Source of the DNA: Microbulbifer donghaiensis
GTDB lineage: Bacteria; Pseudomonadota; Gammaproteobacteria; Pseudomonadales; Cellvibrionaceae
Assembly (NCBI RefSeq): GCF_900129095.1
Contig: NZ_FQVA01000001.1
Location: forward strand, 1,550,001-1,614,000
DNA: 64,000 nt
Reading direction: 5' to 3'
Shown here: piece by piece, positions 1 through 8,209 of the stretch
How positions within the stretch are numbered: the stretch's first letter is position 1
Layout of the letters: each line of letters begins with the position of its first letter
Notes under the pieces: generated by a model
What the model saw: only the letters and a program-made list of their open reading frames with translations
Databases searched by the model: none
Told to the model about the DNA's origin: nothing
Made by a program: the position numbers and the translations under genes

Positions 1-7
1 ATACGTC

Positions 8-646
8 ATGAAAGACAGCACTAAGGGGCGGTTCCTCCGGCGCTACACCGAGCTGCCATTCCTGATCGATTACCTCGAAACCAAAGAGATAGCCCTACTG
101 AACCCGAAGTCTTGGGATGATCGAAACGACTCCTACTATCTACAGCAATACGGTGTCACTACTAAGCAAAGCTCGCTCTACTCTTTGTGCCTGACCGAGA
201 CGAACGAGACCTACCATCACTGGAGGATCTTTTCGCATGGGGCCAGCGGCGTCTGTATCGAGTTCCACATAGGCATGTTCATTGACCGTGTAAGTAACAT
301 CGATGGCCTTAGAGCATAACCAGTTATCTATCGAACACTGGATGAGATGCGATCCAAGCCACCAGAGACAGAAGAACTACCGTTTTTGAAGCGTTACGCA
401 TTTGGCGACGAAATGGAGTTTCGGCTCTTCGTGGCCAGAAAGAACGAGAAACCCCCGACCTTTAGAGTTCCCGTTGGCTTAGATGCAATCAGTCGAATTG
501 TGCTGAGCCCTTGGCTCCCGAAGGAAGTGGTAAAACAAGCCAAGTCAGCGCTTCGATCCATCCGCGGCTGCAGTAAGCTTAAGATCTACCGGTCTACTCT
601 CGTTGAGAATGAATCCTGGAAGAAATTTGCGAAAAACGACATATAA
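8..646 (+). pseudogene. DUF2971-like gene interrupted by an in-frame stop
   Basis: An open frame from ATG at 8 runs to TAA at 317-319 and continues in the same frame to 646, so a single nonsense codon splits what would be a protein of about 212 aa. The first half contains a stretch like the DUF2971 core: a LYSLCLTE segment, then a W, then FSHGASGVCIEF. DUF2971 proteins usually have W-x-x-Y-a-x-x-x-x-G-x-C-i-e-F there. The second half continues with the expected basic/aromatic C-terminus. The family has no firmly assigned biochemical role and is common in mobile and defence-associated regions. Read-through or a sequencing error is possible but less likely than a decayed accessory gene. The family call is moderate; the in-frame stop is seen directly. 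Confidence 0.6.
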
Positions 647-647
647 C

Positions 648-742
648 AACACGCTGTAAGTGACGATTAACCTGCCACCGGATTTTCCACTGAAAAGTAT
701 TCGCCACCTCAAACTCCGCTGATCGTGGGCGTTAGGATTTTA
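648..742 (+). other. spacer with attC-like ends
   Basis: The spacer between the two accessory genes begins with TATAAC and ends with GGGCGTTAGGA. These resemble the R'' (RYYYAAC) and R' (GTTRRRY) ends of integron attC sites, each with one or two mismatches. The interior shows only weak self-complementarity, so this is a tentative reading. Confidence 0.25.
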
Positions 743-759
743 AGGTCACGGGAGAAAAA

Positions 760-1542
760 ATGTCTAAACCAAGACTCTCAGAATTAATTATTCAAGTTGA
801 AGGATATGCAAACAACCTTGTTAATTCTGTAAAAATTTTAGATGAACGTAGATATATTTTAGAGCCTCTAGTTAACTGTGAAGAGATCAAGACGGCATTA
901 TCACATAAACTTAAAGGAACTTTCGGGTCGCGCGCATACAATCATTTAGTGCCACTACTATCACAGGACCTAGTCCGCGATATATCTAGAGTTTTTCTTG
1001 ATGAGGCTAGAAGATCTGGCAGCCTCATCAACCTTTACAGGAAATGTGAAGATAGACGGGTATATGAGAAGTTAAAAGATAATTTTCGTAGCATTCCTGA
1101 CCGATGGCATGAAAACCCCAAAATTCCCGGGCTACCAAAAGAAATCGCTAAGGAAGTAATTCATGATTGGAGAAATCAAGATAGAAATGATTTTGAAAGC
1201 TCATTTAATGAAGGGTGGGATTCTGTTAGCTGCGCAATAGATCAAATTAAGTCTGATGCTGTCGCGGTAAAAATTAAAACCTTCAGAGACAAATATCACG
1301 CACATCTAGAGATGACACCGCTGGGTCACGAACCGGGTCCCTTCGATGTAGGATCATTGGACTTAACAATCAACAATTTGTTTGAGTTTGTTGATCGGTA
1401 TACATCCCCCGCTTTCGAGCTTGTACGGCTTATAACCGGATGTGTCCATGATGTAGAGAGTTTTAGTGAAATACACAAGAAATATGGTCTTGATATGTGG
1501 TCTATCCTTTCAGGTGCAAATAATGACTCAGAATCTAGCTAG
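760..1542 (+). CDS. AT-rich hypothetical protein, possibly HEPN/AbiU2-like
   Basis: 260 aa with an ATG start preceded by GGGAG at a good distance. I do not recognise a firm family. A C-terminal segment RDKYHAHLE (about residue 180) has the Arg-x(3-5)-His arrangement of HEPN-type RNase motifs and looks like the RDK..AHxD signature of AbiU2-like proteins. The rest is predicted mostly helical and soluble, with no signal peptide or membrane segment. Base composition is clearly more AT-rich than the GC-rich genes after 1.6 kb, and codon use follows (many AAA, ATT, GAT), which suggests recent acquisition. It sits beside a broken DUF2971 gene on the same strand, as cargo of an accessory region. A defence or toxin role is inference from the motif only. 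Confidence 0.5.
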   Translation: MSKPRLSELIIQVEGYANNLVNSVKILDERRYILEPLVNCEEIKTALSHKLKGTFGSRAYNHLVPLLSQDLVRDISRVFLDEARRSGSLINLYRKCEDRRVYEKLKDNFRSIPDRWHENPKIPGLPKEIAKEVIHDWRNQDRNDFESSFNEGWDSVSCAIDQIKSDAVAVKIKTFRDKYHAHLEMTPLGHEPGPFDVGSLDLTINNLFEFVDRYTSPAFELVRLITGCVHDVESFSEIHKKYGLDMWSILSGANNDSESS

Positions 1543-1562
1543 TCCATACAAGTGCAAGCAAG

Positions 1563-1602
1563 TAGCTTCGTCCCTTCGGGGCCCTGCGGACCCCCAAAGC
1601 TA
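1563..1602. repeat. imperfect palindrome after the AT-rich gene
   Basis: TAGCTT (1563-1568) pairs with AAGCTA (1597-1602) around a GC-rich core with GGGGCCC/GGACCCC. It lies just downstream of the accessory gene and could be a hairpin terminator or part of a degenerate cassette recombination site. Confidence 0.4.
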
Positions 1603-1615
1603 AGGACAAGTCAGG

Positions 1616-1652
1616 AGTAAAAGCCTTCACCGAAGACCTGCTGTAAAGGCTT
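1616..1652 (-). terminator. possible terminator after ubiV
   Basis: On the minus strand AAGCCTT (1652-1646) and AAGGCTT (1627-1621) form a short stem followed by TTTTA. It lies 31 bases past the ubiV stop, where the long nar-ubi cluster ends. The loop is long (18 nt), so the call is weak. Confidence 0.4.
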
Positions 1653-1682
1653 CCCATCTGATCTGCAATCGGCACACTTGCA

Positions 1683-2573
1683 TCAGGCCTGCGCGCCGCT
1701 GCCACTGCGGGCGATCAGTTCCAGGCCCGGGCGGCCGCACCAGTAGCCGTCGACACCGGGCGGCAATAGTTCCGGATCCAAATCGTCGCGGCGGGCGCGG
1801 TCGAAGGCGTCGATAATCTGCTCCATCTGCTGCCACTGCGGCGACAGACGCAGGATATCGATGCCGAGCTCGCACAGCTGCTTGTAGTGGCGCAGCAGAT
1901 TGGTGGGTTCCCCGGACAGTGTCTGGATGCCGTTAATCACGAACAGCTCCTCACCCTCCTGGGATTCCAGCGGCAGGCCGTGCGGGTATTCCATGCAGCG
2001 GTAATCGCAGTTGTCCTTGTCGAGTCCGAGATGACGGGCGGTGAAGCAGCGCGCCGAATATGCCAGCGGCATATGGCCGTAGGCAAATACTTCGACTTCG
2101 GGCTTCTTGTCACAGGCGTTCAGCACCTCCTCCAGTTGCCGCGCACTCATTTCCACCGGCGCCGTCCAGCGCGTCATACCTAACGACATCAGCTGCGCCA
2201 GCGTGTGCTGATTGTAGATATTGACCGCCGGACCGCAGGTAAACGGCAGGCCGGCCTCCGCCAGCAGCTGTACCGCCGACAGATCGTTGGCCTCGACCAA
2301 CAGCTGGCCGTTGTCACAGATCTTCCGCACCCAGTTGAAGTCGGCATTCGATTCCAGCAGTGTCAGCGTCGACAGGACTATCTGCTTGTCGGAAACCTCG
2401 GCCAGCTGCTGCGCGAGTTCCAGCCAGTCGGCCGCGCGCAACTGGTGGCGCTTGCCGCACACCAATTCACCCAGATAGAGGATATCCAGCGGCGTGGACA
2501 GCATTTGTTCGTAGAATTGATTGATATCGGTGCGCGGCCAATAGTACTGCGCCGGTCCCAGAGCGAGCTGCAT
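1683..2573 (-). CDS. ubiV: UbiV, oxygen-independent ubiquinone hydroxylation partner
   Basis: 296 aa, peptidase-U32-like family. UbiV forms a complex with UbiU that hydroxylates ubiquinone precursors without O2, using prephenate as oxygen donor, and each partner carries a 4Fe-4S cluster. Four cysteines, C39, C176, C189 and C193, have the same first position and the same 13- and 4-residue spacing as the cluster ligands of E. coli UbiV (C39, C180, C193, C197). The ATG at 2573 has AGAGGA upstream. The gene begins 10 bases after the ubiU stop and is the last gene of the nar-ubi cluster. Placement behind nitrate reductase fits its role: keeping ubiquinone available during anaerobic nitrate respiration. 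Confidence 0.93.
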   Translation of the reverse strand: MQLALGPAQYYWPRTDINQFYEQMLSTPLDILYLGELVCGKRHQLRAADWLELAQQLAEVSDKQIVLSTLTLLESNADFNWVRKICDNGQLLVEANDLSAVQLLAEAGLPFTCGPAVNIYNQHTLAQLMSLGMTRWTAPVEMSARQLEEVLNACDKKPEVEVFAYGHMPLAYSARCFTARHLGLDKDNCDYRCMEYPHGLPLESQEGEELFVINGIQTLSGEPTNLLRHYKQLCELGIDILRLSPQWQQMEQIIDAFDRARRDDLDPELLPPGVDGYWCGRPGLELIARSGSGAQA

Positions 2574-2583
2574 CTTGTGTCCT

Positions 2584-3579
2584 CTACTGCCAGGGGCGAT
2601 CGTAAGCGCCCAGAGTGGTTTGCTTGCCTTCGGAGTTCTTCGATAGTGTCTCGCGCCAGCTTTCTTTTACCGCAAAATCCGCCCCGCGCCGCAGTACCTC
2701 GTCGATCGCCTCGCGCCAGGTGCGCACTATTTGTGCGACATAGGCGGGGCTGCGCTGGCGGCCCTCCAGCTTGATCGCCTGGATACCGGCCGCCTTGAGT
2801 TCGGGCAGCAGCGCCATGCTGTTCAGGCTGGTCGGCTCTTCGAGCGCGTGCTGCCGCTTGCCGTCCACCATAAAGCGGCCCTTGCATAGGGTCGGGTAGC
2901 CGGCGTTTTCATCTTCGGCGAAGCGGTCGATCAGCACACCGTTCAGCCGCGTCTCCAGCCCGCTCGCCGCGTTGCGCCATTCCACCGCCTTGGCCGGGGA
3001 ACAGACACCGTTCTGGTTGGGCGACTCGCCGGTGACATAGGAACTCAGGTGGCAGCGCCCCTCGGCCATGATGCACAGGCTGCCGAAGCCGAATACCTCC
3101 AGCTCCACTTTGCTCGCGGCCGCCAGTTGCTGCACCTGTTTCAGTGACAGCACCCGCGGCAGTACCGCGCGGCGGATACCGAATTGCTGGCGATAGAATT
3201 CCAGCGCCGGTGCGCTGGTGGCCGAAGCCTGCACCGACAGGTGCAGGGAAAGGTCTGGGTGCTTATCCCGCGCGTAACCCATCAGGCCGATATCCGCCAG
3301 AATCACGGCGTCGGCGTTGAGACCGGCCGCGCGGTCCACCGCCGCCTGCCAGCGCGAGAAGCTGTCCGGCTTGGCATAGGTATTGATGGCAACGAACAGT
3401 TTCCTGCCGCGGTTGCGTATCCGCTCCAGCGCGCGCAGCGCATTCTTATCGTTGAAGTTGAGGCCGCCGAAGTTGCGCGCGTTGGTCTCATCGTTAAAGC
3501 CGATATAAACGGCGTCCGCACCGTTATCGACGGCGGCCTCCAGTGCCGGGAGGCTGCCAGCCGGGCATACGAGTTCCAT
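2584..3579 (-). CDS. ubiU: UbiU, oxygen-independent ubiquinone hydroxylation protein
   Basis: 331 aa, U32 family, the same length as E. coli UbiU. The cysteines at 169, 176, 193 and 232 fall exactly on the four 4Fe-4S ligand positions known for UbiU. The N-terminus MELVCPAGSLPALEAAV is the typical (beta/alpha)-barrel entry of this family. The frame extends upstream of 3579, but the ATG at 3579 is preceded by GGAG at 6-base spacing and gives the family-standard N-terminus, so that start is chosen. UbiU works as a heterodimer with UbiV on O2-independent ring hydroxylations. It lies 26 bases after ubiT and 10 before ubiV, so the trio is almost certainly co-transcribed. Confidence 0.95.
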   Translation of the reverse strand: MELVCPAGSLPALEAAVDNGADAVYIGFNDETNARNFGGLNFNDKNALRALERIRNRGRKLFVAINTYAKPDSFSRWQAAVDRAAGLNADAVILADIGLMGYARDKHPDLSLHLSVQASATSAPALEFYRQQFGIRRAVLPRVLSLKQVQQLAAASKVELEVFGFGSLCIMAEGRCHLSSYVTGESPNQNGVCSPAKAVEWRNAASGLETRLNGVLIDRFAEDENAGYPTLCKGRFMVDGKRQHALEEPTSLNSMALLPELKAAGIQAIKLEGRQRSPAYVAQIVRTWREAIDEVLRRGADFAVKESWRETLSKNSEGKQTTLGAYDRPWQ

Positions 3580-3605
3580 AGTTACTCCTAAACAGTTACT
3601 TCGAG

Positions 3606-4091
3606 TCAGTTGGCAACCACTGTCGCCAGTTCGGCGGCGATCACTTCCAGCCCGCGCTGGGCCCATTGCGGTATGCGACTGCGATCGAGTGCATCCAGGC
3701 GGTTCTTCACCGTCAGGCCGATCTCCGTCTGCCCGCCGAGACACAGCCGGCGCTGGAAGAACAGCGTGTCCGGGTCCTCGCGGCCGCTGGCAATGGCGAG
3801 AAAGTCGGCGCTGTTGGCGGAGATGGTCGAGTCCGCCGGCACGCCCGCCGGCGCGCGCACGAAATGCTCGCCGCGCTTGCTGACGCGAAGCTGGATACCC
3901 AGGTCCGTTATGGTGACTTCCAGTATCTGCTCGTCGAGAAAATCGAACAGGCCGTCGTCCAGCTCTTCCGACAGTTGTCTATTCAGCAATTTGATGAATG
4001 CGACTTCGCCCGGCCACTGGGGCAACAGCGGCAAGATCTTGCAGCCGAACCGGTAACCGATACGCGAAATTGATTGTCTGACCGCTAGCAT
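3606..4091 (-). CDS. ubiT: UbiT, SCP2-domain accessory factor for anaerobic ubiquinone synthesis
   Basis: 161 aa from the ATG at 4091, which has a strong GGAGGGG ribosome site; a longer reading from TTG at 4211 has none and adds unconvincing sequence. The protein has the SCP2/sterol-carrier fold expected of UbiT: a basic N-terminal helix, an alternating alpha/beta core, and FFQRRLCLGGQTEIGLTVKN near the C-terminus. UbiT binds isoprenoid quinone intermediates and is the anaerobic counterpart of UbiJ. E. coli UbiT is 174 aa. It is followed directly by ubiU and ubiV. The 232 bases before it (4092-4323) separate it from the DGC gene and could hold a second promoter for ubiTUV, though I see no clear FNR box there. 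Confidence 0.88.
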   Translation of the reverse strand: MLAVRQSISRIGYRFGCKILPLLPQWPGEVAFIKLLNRQLSEELDDGLFDFLDEQILEVTITDLGIQLRVSKRGEHFVRAPAGVPADSTISANSADFLAIASGREDPDTLFFQRRLCLGGQTEIGLTVKNRLDALDRSRIPQWAQRGLEVIAAELATVVAN

Positions 4092-4323
4092 TTCCCCTCC
4101 ATGCCCGCCGGTTAAATGGTGATGGCGCAGCTCCGCTCCCTCCACACGGTGGAAAGATACGAAGCGAGCCAAATGATCATGCGGAAGAGCTGTATTTCCG
4201 CTGTTCGTCAAAAGCAGATTTTTGTCAGCAAATTATTTTTGTAGCCATTGCCCGATACGCCGGGACTGCATCGCTGACAGGAAAAAGTCTGGAAACCCGA
4301 GAGCAGACGACAGCCCTGCGAGC

Positions 4324-4707
4324 TCACCGCGATGTCAGCGCTGCCACCCGCGGCACAAGCACCGTGTTCCAGATACGCTTCTCTTCCGCCGCCGAGGTAT
4401 CGGCGTGCATCACTTTGCGCACGCCCTCCCGGGACAGATCCAGGTGCAAATCCGGCTCTACGCCGTGGCGTTTCAGGCAGTTCAGTGCGCAGTGCAGCGG
4501 GCAGCCATCCAGGACGATCTTGCGGCGCTCGGACTTGGCTACCTTGACTAGCGCCTTCACATCGCCGCCCACTCCGGCCACGCAGGACATCTCCGCCAGC
4601 TCTTCGCGATCGAGTCGTACCGCCAGCGTATTGGCCAGCTGCGCGGCGCTGGAACATCCGGAGCAGGCGTAAACCAGCGGCAATTGCCGGTAGCTCTTGT
4701 TATTCAT
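4324..4707 (-). CDS. DGC-domain putative zinc-binding protein
   Basis: 127 aa. Six cysteines lie at C15, C18, C42, C69, C73 and C77; the last three are in DGCPLHCALNC, the Asp-Gly-Cys signature that names the DGC family. The family is predicted to bind zinc or another metal; no reaction is established. The start ATG at 4707 is preceded by GGAAGG; a longer frame upstream is only the shadow of the hydroxylase gene. It sits between the UbiM-like hydroxylase and ubiT inside the anaerobic quinone block, so a role in metal or Fe-S handling for UbiU/V, or as a redox sensor, is possible. That is inference from position alone. Confidence 0.75.
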   Translation of the reverse strand: MNNKSYRQLPLVYACSGCSSAAQLANTLAVRLDREELAEMSCVAGVGGDVKALVKVAKSERRKIVLDGCPLHCALNCLKRHGVEPDLHLDLSREGVRKVMHADTSAAEEKRIWNTVLVPRVAALTSR

Positions 4708-4754
4708 CCGCGACCTTCCTTTCTTTGCCGTTGCCCGATAACTTGCGCCGACCG

Positions 4755-5912
4755 TCAGCGGGTCAGTTGGTATGTGATGGCCCTGCGGATCGGTGAAAAA
4801 TTGTTGCTCACCCGCAGCACCGCCTTGCGCAGGAATTTGGCCGGCCAGCGGTCGTCGGTAAACAGGCCGACAACGCGGTTGGTGCCCTGGTAAATCGGCA
4901 GTGATTCCAGCCGGTGAATAAACTGATACTTTGCCAGCGCCCTGCCCTGCGCGGAGTTCTTGCGCAGGCTGGCGGGACGTTGCAGCTGGTGCGCCAGCGA
5001 GTCCGCGCTGGCCAGGCCCAGGTTGAATCCGTGTGCGGTCACCGGGTGCATGCCCACGGCCGCATCGCCGATCAGCGCCATGCGCTCGGTGCAAAAATTC
5101 TTCGCATAGACCGCCACCAGCGGATAGCTGTGGCGTTTGCCCACACAGGTTACGGAGCCGGGCGCGTCGCCGCTTTCCCGCGCCACGTGCCCGGCGAAAT
5201 CATCGTCGGACAGCGCCATCATTTCACTGCCGCGGCTGGCAGGCACCGTCACTACCGCCGAGGACAGCTGCGCATCCGCCAGCGGCAACAGCGCGAGCGT
5301 GGAACCGTAGCGGAAGCACTCCCGCGCAATATTTTCATGGGGCTTGTCGGTGCGCACGCGCCCGACAATGGCGACGCGGCCGAAATCGCGCATGTCGGCG
5401 CCGATACCGGCCACTCTGCGCGTGTCGGAAAAGCGGCTGTCCGCGGCCACCACCAGCGCGGCTGCCAGTTGCTCGCCATTGTCGAACCTCAGCAGGCGAC
5501 AATCCTCGTTCACTGTGGTGCCGACTACCGCGGTGTTATCCAGGAACTGCACATTCTGTTGGGTTGACACCACTTCATGGAGGACGCGGCGAATCGCCGC
5601 GTTCGGCACTATGTAACCGAGCGGGCCGCGGTCGTCGAACTGGAGACAATAGGGGGAGCGGCCGTTCACGACCTGTGCCGATGCCAGTTCACTGACTTCG
5701 TCGGCCTGCAGTCGCTGCCAGGCGCCGAGACTCTTCAGCAGGCGCACCGATTTGTGGGTCAGCGCGATCTCGCGCCCGTCATCCTGCGGAGCCGCCAGTT
5801 CCTCGCGGGACTGCCGATCCACCAGCGTGATCCGGTAGCCGCGGTTGGCAAGAAAGGCGGTAAAGGCGAGCCCGGCCGGGCCCGCACCGATAACGGCGAT
5901 ATCGGTCTGCAA
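4755..5912 (-). CDS. ubiM: FAD-dependent ubiquinone hydroxylase, UbiM type
   Basis: 385 aa flavoprotein monooxygenase of the UbiH/UbiF/COQ6 family, which adds hydroxyl groups to the ubiquinone ring with O2. Motifs: the FAD dinucleotide fold IAVIGAGPAGLA at the N-terminus, GREIALTHKSVRLL, and the second FAD motif GDAAVGMHPVTAHGFNLGL. Val replaces the usual His after GDAA, which I associate with the UbiM branch. No ATG is available. A TTG at 5912 has AAGGAG nine bases upstream and gives the family-typical N-terminus MQTDIAVIG, so it is preferred over TTG at 5960. It lies 67 bases after the carbonic anhydrase stop. Beside ubiTUV it gives the locus both an O2-dependent and an O2-independent hydroxylase. 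UbiF or UbiH is the alternative call. Confidence 0.75.
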   Translation of the reverse strand: MQTDIAVIGAGPAGLAFTAFLANRGYRITLVDRQSREELAAPQDDGREIALTHKSVRLLKSLGAWQRLQADEVSELASAQVVNGRSPYCLQFDDRGPLGYIVPNAAIRRVLHEVVSTQQNVQFLDNTAVVGTTVNEDCRLLRFDNGEQLAAALVVAADSRFSDTRRVAGIGADMRDFGRVAIVGRVRTDKPHENIARECFRYGSTLALLPLADAQLSSAVVTVPASRGSEMMALSDDDFAGHVARESGDAPGSVTCVGKRHSYPLVAVYAKNFCTERMALIGDAAVGMHPVTAHGFNLGLASADSLAHQLQRPASLRKNSAQGRALAKYQFIHRLESLPIYQGTNRVVGLFTDDRWPAKFLRKAVLRVSNNFSPIRRAITYQLTR

Positions 5913-5979
5913 AATGTCCTGCTCCTTAGGGTCTGTTATCACTGAACGCGATGGCGGCAACGGCGACCGTTCTCTCGCA

Positions 5980-6648
5980 TTAGGCTACCTTGATCGGCAA
6001 CGGCTCCTGCGCCTGCGGGTTCTCGTAGACGTGGTAGATCGACGGTACGCCGCTGCGATCATCAGTGCGCACGCCCAGGTCGCGAATCAAGCCGTCGCCG
6101 ATATCGTAAATCCAGCCGTGCAGGCTGAGTTTTTGCCCGCGATCCCAGGCGTGCTGCACGGTCTTCGTCTTGGCCAGGTTTTGCACCTGCTCGATTACAT
6201 TCAGTTCACACAGGCGCACCAGGCGATCCCGCTCATTCATTGCATCGAGATCAGTGGCGTTTTTCGCGTAGACTTCCTTGATATTGCGCAACCAGTTGTC
6301 CACCAGGCCGCACTCGTCGTGCCCCATGGCCGCGCGCACACCGCCACAGCCGTAGTGGCCGCAGACGACCACGTGCTCCACGCCCAGCACATCGACGGCG
6401 TACTGCAACACCGACAGGCAGTTCAGATCGGTGTGGATAACCAGGTTGGCGATATTGCGGTGCACGAACAGTTCGCCGGGCGCCATGCCGACGATCTGGT
6501 TGGCGGGTACGCGGGAATCGGAGCAGCCGATCCACAGGTATTTCGGTGCCTGCTGTTCGGCCAGGCGGGTGAAGTAATTCGGATCCTCCCGCAAGCAGGC
6601 CGAGGCCCACTCGCGGTTTTTCAGGAATACGCGATCAATTTCTGCCAT
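5980..6648 (-). CDS. can: beta-class carbonic anhydrase
   Basis: 222 aa. Interconverts CO2 and bicarbonate in the cytoplasm. The zinc site is complete: C42, D44 and R46 in CSDSR, and H98 and C101 in CGHYGCGG, at the same residue numbers as E. coli Can. The ATG at 6648 gives the standard N-terminus MAEIDRVFLKNREWA with GGAAG close upstream, and overlaps the 3' end of the isomerase gene by 14 bases, so translation is probably coupled. Its place inside a nitrate-respiration operon is unusual. Supplying bicarbonate or buffering pH during anaerobic growth is a reasonable guess, not shown. Confidence 0.92.
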   Translation of the reverse strand: MAEIDRVFLKNREWASACLREDPNYFTRLAEQQAPKYLWIGCSDSRVPANQIVGMAPGELFVHRNIANLVIHTDLNCLSVLQYAVDVLGVEHVVVCGHYGCGGVRAAMGHDECGLVDNWLRNIKEVYAKNATDLDAMNERDRLVRLCELNVIEQVQNLAKTKTVQHAWDRGQKLSLHGWIYDIGDGLIRDLGVRTDDRSGVPSIYHVYENPQAQEPLPIKVA

Positions 6649-7474
6649 CTTCCGATACCCGTTCCACGTCGAGCATATCGATACCGCTGATATCCGCCGC
6701 GCAAACCAGCTCGGTGAGAAAGACATCGATCATCTGCCGGCGCAGCTTCTCCCGCAGGTAGTAGCCGATTTTTTCCTCGACATAAGAAAACTCCAGCGGC
6801 CGCCCCGGTTCCAGCTGTTCGACATAGATCAGGTGCCAGCCGTACTTGGTCGGCACCGGCTGTTCAACCAGGCCGGTGTCGCCGGCGAATACCGCCTCTT
6901 CAAAAGGGGCCACCGTATCGCCGGGACCGACCTGGCCGAGGCTGCCGTCGGCGTCGCGGGAGGAACAGTCCGAATGCTGCCGGGCCAGTTGCGCGAACTG
7001 CAGCAGTGGATCCGGTGCGTTGCGGATTTGCTCCAGCAGTGTTTCGGCAAGGTCCCGCTGGCGCTCGTGGGCCCCTTCGTCATCGGGTTTTACCGCCAGC
7101 AGGATATGGCGCACTTCGGCCAGCGGCTGCGACCTGAACTTTTGCCGGTTAGCGGCAAAATGGTCAAGGCGCTGTTCGCGGGTCGCCTTGAGCTCCGGCA
7201 CTTCCCGCTCGAGCAGCTGCTCGATCACCTCGTCGAATGCTTCGCTGCTGACATCGATATCGCTGTCGCACAGCCCGCATTCATGGGCCCGTTCACGCAG
7301 CAGCTCGGCCAGTACCAGCGACCGCGCCGCCGCGTAAATGGCCTCCCGCGGCGTCTCCGCGGGGTGATACTGCATCTCTGCATAGATCTCCTGTTCCGGA
7401 ATCCGCCGGCCGTTTACCAGCACCGGCCCGAGGAACAGCTGATCGTTTGCATCGCTAGCCAACAGTGCGCTCAT
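6635..7474 (-). CDS. PpiC-type peptidyl-prolyl cis-trans isomerase of the nar cluster
   Basis: 279 aa. The N-terminal half is helical (SurA/NifM-like chaperone region); the C-terminal half, about residues 118-235, is a parvulin domain with VRHILLAVK, LAQLARQHSDCSSRDADG-like and PTKYGWHLIYV segments. No signal peptide is visible, so it is probably cytoplasmic. A parvulin gene follows narI in many narGHJI operons and is thought to help fold nitrate reductase, by analogy with NifM for nitrogenase. The ATG at 7474 has GGGAGG five bases upstream. It is 15 bases after narI and overlaps the carbonic anhydrase gene. Confidence 0.85.
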   Translation of the reverse strand: MSALLASDANDQLFLGPVLVNGRRIPEQEIYAEMQYHPAETPREAIYAAARSLVLAELLRERAHECGLCDSDIDVSSEAFDEVIEQLLEREVPELKATREQRLDHFAANRQKFRSQPLAEVRHILLAVKPDDEGAHERQRDLAETLLEQIRNAPDPLLQFAQLARQHSDCSSRDADGSLGQVGPGDTVAPFEEAVFAGDTGLVEQPVPTKYGWHLIYVEQLEPGRPLEFSYVEEKIGYYLREKLRRQMIDVFLTELVCAADISGIDMLDVERVSEDGRN

Positions 7475-7489
7475 GACAACCTCCCGGCC

Positions 7490-8185
7490 TTACAGGCTGC
7501 TAGTGGTTTTGGCTCTTACGACCTGATAGTTACGGCGGAAGTACTGCACCGGCACGCTCCATACGTGTACCAGGCGGCTGAACGGGAACACCAGGAACAG
7601 GGTCAGGCCCAGGAACACGTGCAGTTTGTAGATGATGTGCACTCCGCTGATCGCGGCCGCCGCTTCGGATCCGTTGAGCGTGACAATGGACTGCGCCCAG
7701 GTCATCAGCTTCAGCATTTCCGCACCGTCCATATGACCGGCGGAGACGAAGATGCTCAGCAGGCCGAGGATCAGTTGCACGTACAGCATCAGCAGGATGG
7801 TGATGTCCATGCGTGAAGAGGTGGCGCGCACACGCGGGTTGGTCAGGCGGCGGTGCAGCAGTATCGTCATACCGATAAAGCAGACCACGCCAAACAGTCC
7901 CCCGGCCCCCATCGCCAATGCCTGTTTGGTGGACGCATCGACGCCCAGCACGTGCCACACCGCCTTCGGTGTCAGCAGGCCAACGAAGTGGCCGGCGAGA
8001 ATCGCCAGCACACCGATATGGAAGAGGTAACTGCCGATGCGCAGTTTTTTCTTTTCCAGCAGCTGGCTGGAACCGGTGCGCCAGGTGTACTGATCCCGGT
8101 CGTAGCGGATCAGGCTGCCCACAAGGAAAACCGTGAGCGCGATAAACGGATAGATTCCGAAGAAAAGTGTATTGACGTAATTCAT
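7490..8185 (-). CDS. narI: NarI, respiratory nitrate reductase gamma subunit (cytochrome b)
   Basis: 231 aa integral membrane protein with about five transmembrane helices. It binds two b haems and passes electrons from quinol to NarH. Haem-ligand histidines are seen in helix 2 (HIGVLAILAGHFVGLL) and in the last helices (IIYKLHVFLGLTLFLVF and FSRLVHVWSVP). The ATG at 8185 is preceded by GGAG. The length matches E. coli NarI (225 aa). The gene follows narJ by 24 bases and precedes the parvulin gene by 15. Confidence 0.95.
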   Translation of the reverse strand: MNYVNTLFFGIYPFIALTVFLVGSLIRYDRDQYTWRTGSSQLLEKKKLRIGSYLFHIGVLAILAGHFVGLLTPKAVWHVLGVDASTKQALAMGAGGLFGVVCFIGMTILLHRRLTNPRVRATSSRMDITILLMLYVQLILGLLSIFVSAGHMDGAEMLKLMTWAQSIVTLNGSEAAAAISGVHIIYKLHVFLGLTLFLVFPFSRLVHVWSVPVQYFRRNYQVVRAKTTSSL

Positions 8186-8209
8186 CGTTAACTCCTAAGC
8201 GTCACCGGC

